Shown here piece after piece: positions 60,376 to 64,000 of a stretch of DNA of 64,000 bases. Origin of the DNA: Pseudomonadota bacterium (GTDB lineage Bacteria; Pseudomonadota; Alphaproteobacteria; Rhizobiales; Devosiaceae); assembly GCA_023393475.1 (NCBI GenBank), contig JAEWLC010000025.1, positions 124,001-188,000 on the forward strand, given 5' to 3'. Under the pieces are notes generated by a model that was not told where the DNA came from, did not search any database, and saw nothing but the letters and a program-made list of their open reading frames with translations. The stretch's first letter is position 1. The number at the start of each line of letters is the position of its first letter. A program made the translations under genes and the position numbers.

Positions 60376-60864
60376 ATGCCACAACGTGACTATGACGAGC
60401 GCCTGCTGCGACAGACTTTCGGCGTGGCGCTGAGGGCGCGTGATGCCGGGGAGCATCCCTTCGGCTCGCTGCTCGCCGACAAGCATGGCAATGTCCTGCA
60501 CGAGCAGCTCAACGGCTACAAGGCCGGCGGCGGGGACCGCACGGCGCATGCCGAGCGGCTGCTGGCGCAATGGGCGCGGGTGAACCTCACGGACGAAGAG
60601 CTGGCCGAATGCACGCTCTACACTTCGGCCGAACCCTGCGCCATGTGCTCTGGCACCATCTACTGGGTCGGCATCGGCCGTGTCGTCTACGGCCTGGCCG
60701 AGCATGACATGAAAGCGCTGACCGGCGCTCACGAGGAAAACCCGACGCTCGACCTGCCATGCCGGACCGTGTTCGGGGCGGGTCAGCGTCCGACGGAGGT
60801 CGTCGGCCCGCTGCTCGCCGACGAAGGGGCGCAACTTCATATCGATTTCTGGAAGGACAGGTAG
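60376..60864 (+). CDS. Nucleoside/tRNA-type deaminase (CMP/dCMP deaminase superfamily)
   Basis: A 162-residue zinc deaminase. The zinc motifs are DRTAHAERLLAQW (His-Ala-Glu, near 54-66) and SAEPCAMCSGTIYWVGI (Pro-Cys-x-x-Cys, near 81-97), with the catalytic Glu in the first. Other landmarks are FGVALRARDAGEHPFGSLLADK and GRVVYGLAEHDM. The level of similarity suggests a guanine- or adenosine-deaminase-like protein (GuaD/TadA relatives); the substrate cannot be chosen. No essential TadA-like RNA anchor is evident. A hairpin structure follows 35 bases after the stop. Confidence 0.87.
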   Translation: MPQRDYDERLLRQTFGVALRARDAGEHPFGSLLADKHGNVLHEQLNGYKAGGGDRTAHAERLLAQWARVNLTDEELAECTLYTSAEPCAMCSGTIYWVGIGRVVYGLAEHDMKALTGAHEENPTLDLPCRTVFGAGQRPTEVVGPLLADEGAQLHIDFWKDR

Positions 60865-60898
60865 CGGTCGCACCTGCGAGCGGTGCCGGAAATGAAGA

Positions 60899-60934
60899 GG
60901 GCCCGACCAGGAGGTGGAAACTCCGGACGGGCCC
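60899..60934. terminator. Hairpin between the deaminase and the CMD-like gene
   Basis: GGGCCCG (60899-60905) and CGGGCCC (60928-60934) enclose a further GGAG/CTCC pair around GTGGAAA. It lies between convergent genes, so a shared terminator is likely. On the minus strand it is followed by a CTCTTCATTT stretch, on the plus strand by AAACC. Confidence 0.55.
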
Positions 60935-61090
60935 AAACCAACGGGCGGCGAAGCCCGTCAGCGGCTTTCACATAGGCGTCACGGACGCGGATGGCAAGGG
61001 GCAGGTTGTTTGTTTTGATCCGCTCCGTCTCTCCCACGATCTCGCGTGGATGACGATGGTGAGAGGGGTGCGGCGCGTAAGGTTCGACCG

Positions 61091-61684
61091 CTACTTCCCC
61101 ACCGCAAGCTCCGCCCGAACCTCCGGATCCTCGTCCAGAAAGCCGGCCTCGGCCGTTGCGCCGACCGCGTCGAAATAGCGGCTCATGAAGTTGCGGTATG
61201 ACGCCGCGAGGGCGATGTCGGCGATGTTGAGGTCGGTGAAGCCGACCGCGCGCAGGCGCTGGATGTCGGCTTCGGTGATCTTCGAGGCATCGCGGGTGAT
61301 CTGCTCGGCGTAGGCGAGCATCTCGACCTGCTGTTCGGTAAGGCCGGCGTTACGGTAGTCGCGATGGATCGCGAGCACCTGGTCGCGCCCGATCATGCCC
61401 GAAAGGCTGCGGAAATAGACGTGCGAGCAATAGCTCGAGGGCACGTGCTTGGCGGCGATGAAGGTGATCAGCCGGAAATTGAGCAGCCCGAGCGAGAAAT
61501 CGTTCCGCATCTGGTGGAGCAGGCGTTCGATCGGCAGGAGCATGTCGGGCCGGGCCGACCAGCACCGGGTCGCCTCCATGACCGTGCCCATTGTTGCGCG
61601 CTCGGCGGCAAACAGCTCCGCCACTTCGCCGGTGGCTTCGTCGTCCGAAATCGTCCTGAGGTACATTTGCGGCCACATCTCCAC
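61091..61684 (-). CDS. Carboxymuconolactone decarboxylase/AhpD-like family protein
   Basis: A 197-residue helical protein of the AhpD-like (CMD) superfamily. RNDFSLGLLNFRLITFIAAKHVPSSYCSHVYFRSL (about 61-95) has the family's Cys-x-x-His-like SYCSHVYF site; AhpD proper has Cys-x-x-Cys, so the resolving Cys appears replaced by His. The later AGLTEQQVEMLAYAEQITRDASKITEADIQRL is the conserved helix-turn-helix of the family. Uncharacterised peroxidase-related proteins in this size class look alike. ATG at 61684 or 61678 could be the start. It is divergent from the VOC gene. Confidence 0.82.
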   Translation of the reverse strand: MEMWPQMYLRTISDDEATGEVAELFAAERATMGTVMEATRCWSARPDMLLPIERLLHQMRNDFSLGLLNFRLITFIAAKHVPSSYCSHVYFRSLSGMIGRDQVLAIHRDYRNAGLTEQQVEMLAYAEQITRDASKITEADIQRLRAVGFTDLNIADIALAASYRNFMSRYFDAVGATAEAGFLDEDPEVRAELAVGK

Positions 61685-61794
61685 TTCATTGACGCCACAC
61701 TGCCTTGCGACGGTGCCGCTGTGAAGTGACGGGGCCGGAACCGCTGTGCCCGCCGCCCGTTCAGTTACCGACAGGAAGTTCGATGGAGGCCACC

Positions 61795-62271
61795 ATGCCC
61801 GTACTCAACCGCGTGCTGTTCAACGTGCTGTGCAAGGACCTTAGCGACAGCGTCGCCTTCTATCGCGAGCTGTTCGGGCTCGAGACGGTTTACGATAGCG
61901 ACTGGTTTGTGGTCCTCAGCCCGGCCGGGCAGCCCAGCGTGCAGATCGGGCTGATCGACCAGGTGAGCGAGTACACCCCGCGCCATGCCTGGGGCATGCA
62001 CGAGGGCACGTATCTCACCTTCGTGGTTGACGACGTGATGGACGTGATGGACCGGGCGCGCGCCATGGGCGCCGACATCGTGTCGGAAGCGGTGGCGCTC
62101 GACTACGGCCAGACCCGCGGACTCATCCGCGACAAGAACGGCATGGTGATCGACATCTCGACCCCCACCGAGCTGTTGGCGGCCCGGGACGAACACGGCA
62201 TCGACTTCGCCGATCGCGATACGATGGTCGACCAGAGCCAGCCGGGCGATGAAGCGCGGCCGTTCTTCTAG
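61795..62271 (+). CDS. VOC family protein (glyoxalase/bleomycin resistance-type)
   Basis: A 158-residue protein with two beta-alpha-beta-beta-beta modules of the vicinal oxygen chelate fold. Strand 1 reads LNRVLFNVLCKDLSDSVAFYRELFGLETVYDSDWFVVLS, strand 4-5 of the second half ADIVSEAVALDYGQTRGLIRDKNGMVIDI with the family's late Glu/Asp. Typical metal-binding His/Glu are not all recognisable, so enzyme versus binding protein is open. ATG at 61795 has GGAGG five bases upstream; ATG at 61783 is the alternative. The stop overlaps the convergent EamA gene by four bases. Confidence 0.85.
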   Translation: MPVLNRVLFNVLCKDLSDSVAFYRELFGLETVYDSDWFVVLSPAGQPSVQIGLIDQVSEYTPRHAWGMHEGTYLTFVVDDVMDVMDRARAMGADIVSEAVALDYGQTRGLIRDKNGMVIDISTPTELLAARDEHGIDFADRDTMVDQSQPGDEARPFF

Positions 62272-63158
62272 GCCGGAGCGCGCCTCAACCGCTTGACCAG
62301 CCGGCCATCGATGAAGACGAGGCCGAAGAAGATCACGATGATGCCGAGGATGTGGATGGGCTCGAAGCGCTCATGCAGCACCAGCACGCCCAGCAGGATC
62401 GCCGAGATCGGGGTGATGAAGGTGTTGAGCGAGAGGTTCGTCGGGCCCACTCGCGGCAGCAGCCAGTAGACGAGCAGGAAGCTGAAGCTGGTCGAAAAGA
62501 CCGAGATGCCGATCAGCGCGCCCCACGTTTCGGGCAAGGTGATCACGGGGACGCCCGAAAAGATCAGCGCTACTGGCACGGAGACGAGCGCCGCGCCGGT
62601 GAGCGAGCTTGATGCGACGGCGTATGGCTCCACCTTGGCGAAGCGGCGCGCATAGTTGAGCGTGAGCGCGTAGCAGCAGGTGGCGGCGAAGGCCGCGAGC
62701 AGTCCGATCACCTGCGCCGAGGCGCCTTCGCTGAACGAGGGCAGGGCGAGGATGATCGCCCCGGCAAAGCCAATGAGCACGCCGGCGACCTTGTTCCATG
62801 TCGCTTTTTCACCACCCGGCCAGAGCTGCGAGACGATCACCGTGGTCATCGGCGTCATGCCGTTGATGACGCCGACAATGCTGCTGGCGACGGTGACTTC
62901 GGCGAAGGGGAACAGGGCGAAGGGGATCGCGTAGTTGAGGATGCCGAGGACGAGGAACTGCGGGTAAAGCCGGAGGTCGGTCGGCAGCTTCTTGCGGGTG
63001 GCGAAGAACACGACCCAGCAGATGGCGGCGCCGATGGTGACGCGCCCGGCTGCGACCCAGAGCGGGCTGATTTCGCGGATCAGCACCGCGTTGAACAGGA
63101 AGGAACAGCCCCAGACGGCGCCGAGGAGGATGATGAGCAGCCAGTAACGCAAGGGCAC
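62268..63158 (-). CDS. EamA/DMT superfamily transporter (RhaT-like)
   Basis: A 296-residue inner-membrane protein with ten helices arranged as two EamA repeats. The first helix LLIILLGAVWGCSFLFNAVLIR and the second-repeat mark TFITPISAILLGVLVLHERF, with Glu at the end, are family patterns. Other parts are AIPFALFPFAEVTVASSIVGVI and ALTLNYARRF. Substrate unknown; members export amino acids or metabolites. It converges on the VOC gene and lies just before a tautomerase gene on the same strand (3 bases after it). Confidence 0.92.
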   Translation of the reverse strand: MPLRYWLLIILLGAVWGCSFLFNAVLIREISPLWVAAGRVTIGAAICWVVFFATRKKLPTDLRLYPQFLVLGILNYAIPFALFPFAEVTVASSIVGVINGMTPMTTVIVSQLWPGGEKATWNKVAGVLIGFAGAIILALPSFSEGASAQVIGLLAAFAATCCYALTLNYARRFAKVEPYAVASSSLTGAALVSVPVALIFSGVPVITLPETWGALIGISVFSTSFSFLLVYWLLPRVGPTNLSLNTFITPISAILLGVLVLHERFEPIHILGIIVIFFGLVFIDGRLVKRLRRAPA

Positions 63159-63161
63159 GGG

Positions 63162-63548
63162 TCAGACCTCGATCTTGAAGCTGAGTTCGATATCGACGGC
63201 GGACTGGCCCCTGAGGCCCCAATTCTCACGGGGGACCTCGACGAGGTAGACCTTGAGATCCGCCGCGGCGACGCCGAAGGCCGATAATTCGCGCGCCAGT
63301 GCGGCGAAAAGCCGACGCTTCGCCTCGAGCGAGCGCCCGGAGAAGAGGTTGATCTCGATCACAGTGTAGTTCTCGCCACGGCCCGGCGGTGGTGCGAAGG
63401 CGTGCGGCGGATACTCGAGGATGCGGATGCAGCGATCGTTCTCGGGAATGCGGATGCCTTCGATCAGCGCGGCCTGGACCGCGGCAATGAGGGCTTCGTG
63501 CCGGTCGCCGATCCAGCCGGCCCGGGTCTCTATGCGAGTCGAAGGCAT
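63162..63548 (-). CDS. Tautomerase family protein
   Basis: A 128-residue tautomerase-superfamily protein. With ATG at 63548 the mature protein starts with Pro (MPSTRIETRAGW), the catalytic residue of the 4-oxalocrotonate tautomerase fold. The later IPENDRCIRILEYPPHAFAPPPGRGENYTVIEINLFSGRSLEAKR (about 44-88) fits a longer subgroup with two beta-alpha-beta units. Substrate unknown. A longer reading from 63647 runs into a non-protein-like upstream. It is followed three bases later by the EamA gene and is divergent from the MarR gene, which may regulate both. Confidence 0.86.
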   Translation of the reverse strand: MPSTRIETRAGWIGDRHEALIAAVQAALIEGIRIPENDRCIRILEYPPHAFAPPPGRGENYTVIEINLFSGRSLEAKRRLFAALARELSAFGVAAADLKVYLVEVPRENWGLRGQSAVDIELSFKIEV

Positions 63549-63656
63549 TGATGTTCTCCGTTTGTGCGCACGGTACGGGCCCATCGCGGCGGCGTCGAAC
63601 CGATTTTGACGATGGGTTCGATCGATTCCGGTGATGGCTAGCGGCACGCCCGATAA

Positions 63657-63674
63657 TATGTTAGCACTTACATA
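63657..63674. promoter_or_regulatory. Imperfect 18-base palindrome, possible MarR operator
   Basis: TATGTTAGCACTTACATA, seven of nine positions symmetric. It lies in the 146-base gap between the tautomerase and MarR genes, 21 bases before the MarR start. MarR proteins usually bind such 16-20 base inverted repeats at their own promoter, so autoregulation is a reasonable inference. Confidence 0.45.
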
Positions 63675-63694
63675 ACTCGTGCGAGGGACGCGCC

Positions 63695-64000
63695 ATGAGC
63701 TATCTTTCCGAAATGGGACTGCTGTCTCTGGGCAGCCAGCTGAAGGCGATCAGCGACCAGCTCTACGCCATGGCCGACGACGTTTACGCCCGCCACGGCA
63801 TCGAGCTTCAGGGCCGCTGGTTCCCGATCCTGCGGCTGCTGCATGATCGCGGGCCGATGACGGTCGGCGAGATCGCGACGGCGGTGGGCCAGACACACTC
63901 GGCGATCAGCCAGCTGGCGACGAAGCTCGTGCGCGAGGGATGGCTGGACGCGGCCAGCGACGCCGATGACCGGCGGACGCGGCGCCTGTCGCTGAATGCG
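63695..64000 (+). CDS. MarR family transcriptional regulator (partial, C-terminus outside window)
   Basis: The first 102 residues are visible; the frame is open to the right edge. The N-terminal helix is SEMGLLSLGSQLKAISDQLYAM. The winged helix follows at about 37-100: RWFPILRLLHDRGPMTVGEIA, then the recognition helix QTHSAISQLATKLVREG, and the wing with DADDRRTRRLSLN, where the Asp-x-Arg pair is the MarR hallmark. Members with this start often carry a C-terminal GNAT domain, which could lie beyond the window. GAGGGAC is six to eight bases before the ATG at 63695. It is divergent from the tautomerase-EamA genes, its likely targets. Confidence 0.88.
   Translation, partial: MSYLSEMGLLSLGSQLKAISDQLYAMADDVYARHGIELQGRWFPILRLLHDRGPMTVGEIATAVGQTHSAISQLATKLVREGWLDAASDADDRRTRRLSLNA

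Noticed and set aside
60899..60934. Hairpin 60899-60934 considered as a tRNA or small RNA
   Set aside because: No tRNA arms or anticodon loop; best read as a terminator between convergent genes.

Overview
This 64 kb window is ordinary, densely coded, high-GC chromosome of an alphaproteobacterium. The content points to the Hyphomicrobiales, and a Devosia-like member is my best guess, by inference only. The clues are a MipZ division ATPase, a divK-pleD pair, an IalB-like secreted protein, DUF1489 and DUF3572 proteins, a SPOR-tailed D,D-carboxypeptidase beside clpS-clpA, a DinB with an N-terminal zinc ribbon, and the block pyrB-pyrX-plsY-dprA / topA-rnr-DUF983-rpmG. I see no prophage, insertion sequence, integrase, CRISPR array, defence island or conjugation gene. 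The only complete tRNA seen is tRNA-Ser(UGA).

Layout, left to right. Positions 1-4.3 kb: the start of a coiled-coil membrane protein (minus, cut by the window edge), then glmU-glmS-DUF2237. 4.3-11.6 kb: an acetyltransferase and recG (minus), divergent from sdhE-mfd, then ialB. 11.6-15.8 kb: an FAD monooxygenase, a split YeeE/YedE transporter, terC and a quinone oxidoreductase. 15.8-19.5 kb: tRNA-Ser, two small unknown genes, a RibD-like reductase and the 5-oxoprolinase operon pxpBCA. 19.5-25.2 kb: folD, a YjbR protein, mgtE, an unlisted 37-residue membrane peptide, a GST-DUF1489-DUF4180 operon and mipZ. 25.2-30.3 kb: a small unknown gene, the D,D-carboxypeptidase, and clpS-clpA. 30.4-39.1 kb: a long minus-strand run (DUF3572, dinB, ridA, glpQ-like phosphodiesterase, FemAB-like protein, glycosyltransferase, HIT, DUF1275, XRE regulator, SulP). 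39.2-41.5 kb: divK-pleD, a candidate structured small RNA, and rpmG. 41.6-53.1 kb: DUF983, rnr, topA, a plus-strand membrane gene, dprA, plsY, pyrX, pyrB and ruvX. 53.2-60.3 kb: a degenerate metallo-beta-lactamase-like gene, gatC, an acetyltransferase, gatA, a palindrome-rich spacer, yjhX, chorismate mutase, an acetyltransferase and gatB. 60.3-64 kb: a deaminase, a CMD-like protein, a VOC protein, an EamA exporter, a tautomerase and a MarR regulator cut by the right edge.

Functionally the window holds cell-envelope precursor supply (glmU, glmS, D,D-carboxypeptidase, plsY), DNA repair and topology (recG, mfd, dinB, ruvX, topA, dprA), cell-cycle control (mipZ, divK, pleD), N-end-rule proteolysis (clpS, clpA), pyrimidine synthesis (pyrB with a catalytically dead pyrX partner) and the indirect Gln-/Asn-tRNA pathway (gatCAB). 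I did not find a convincing new multi-gene system. The best leads are non-coding or small: a three-hairpin RNA candidate at 41121-41268, two palindromes about three helical turns apart before gatA, the 37-residue membrane peptide, and the palindrome-dense spacer at 56.5-57.1 kb.
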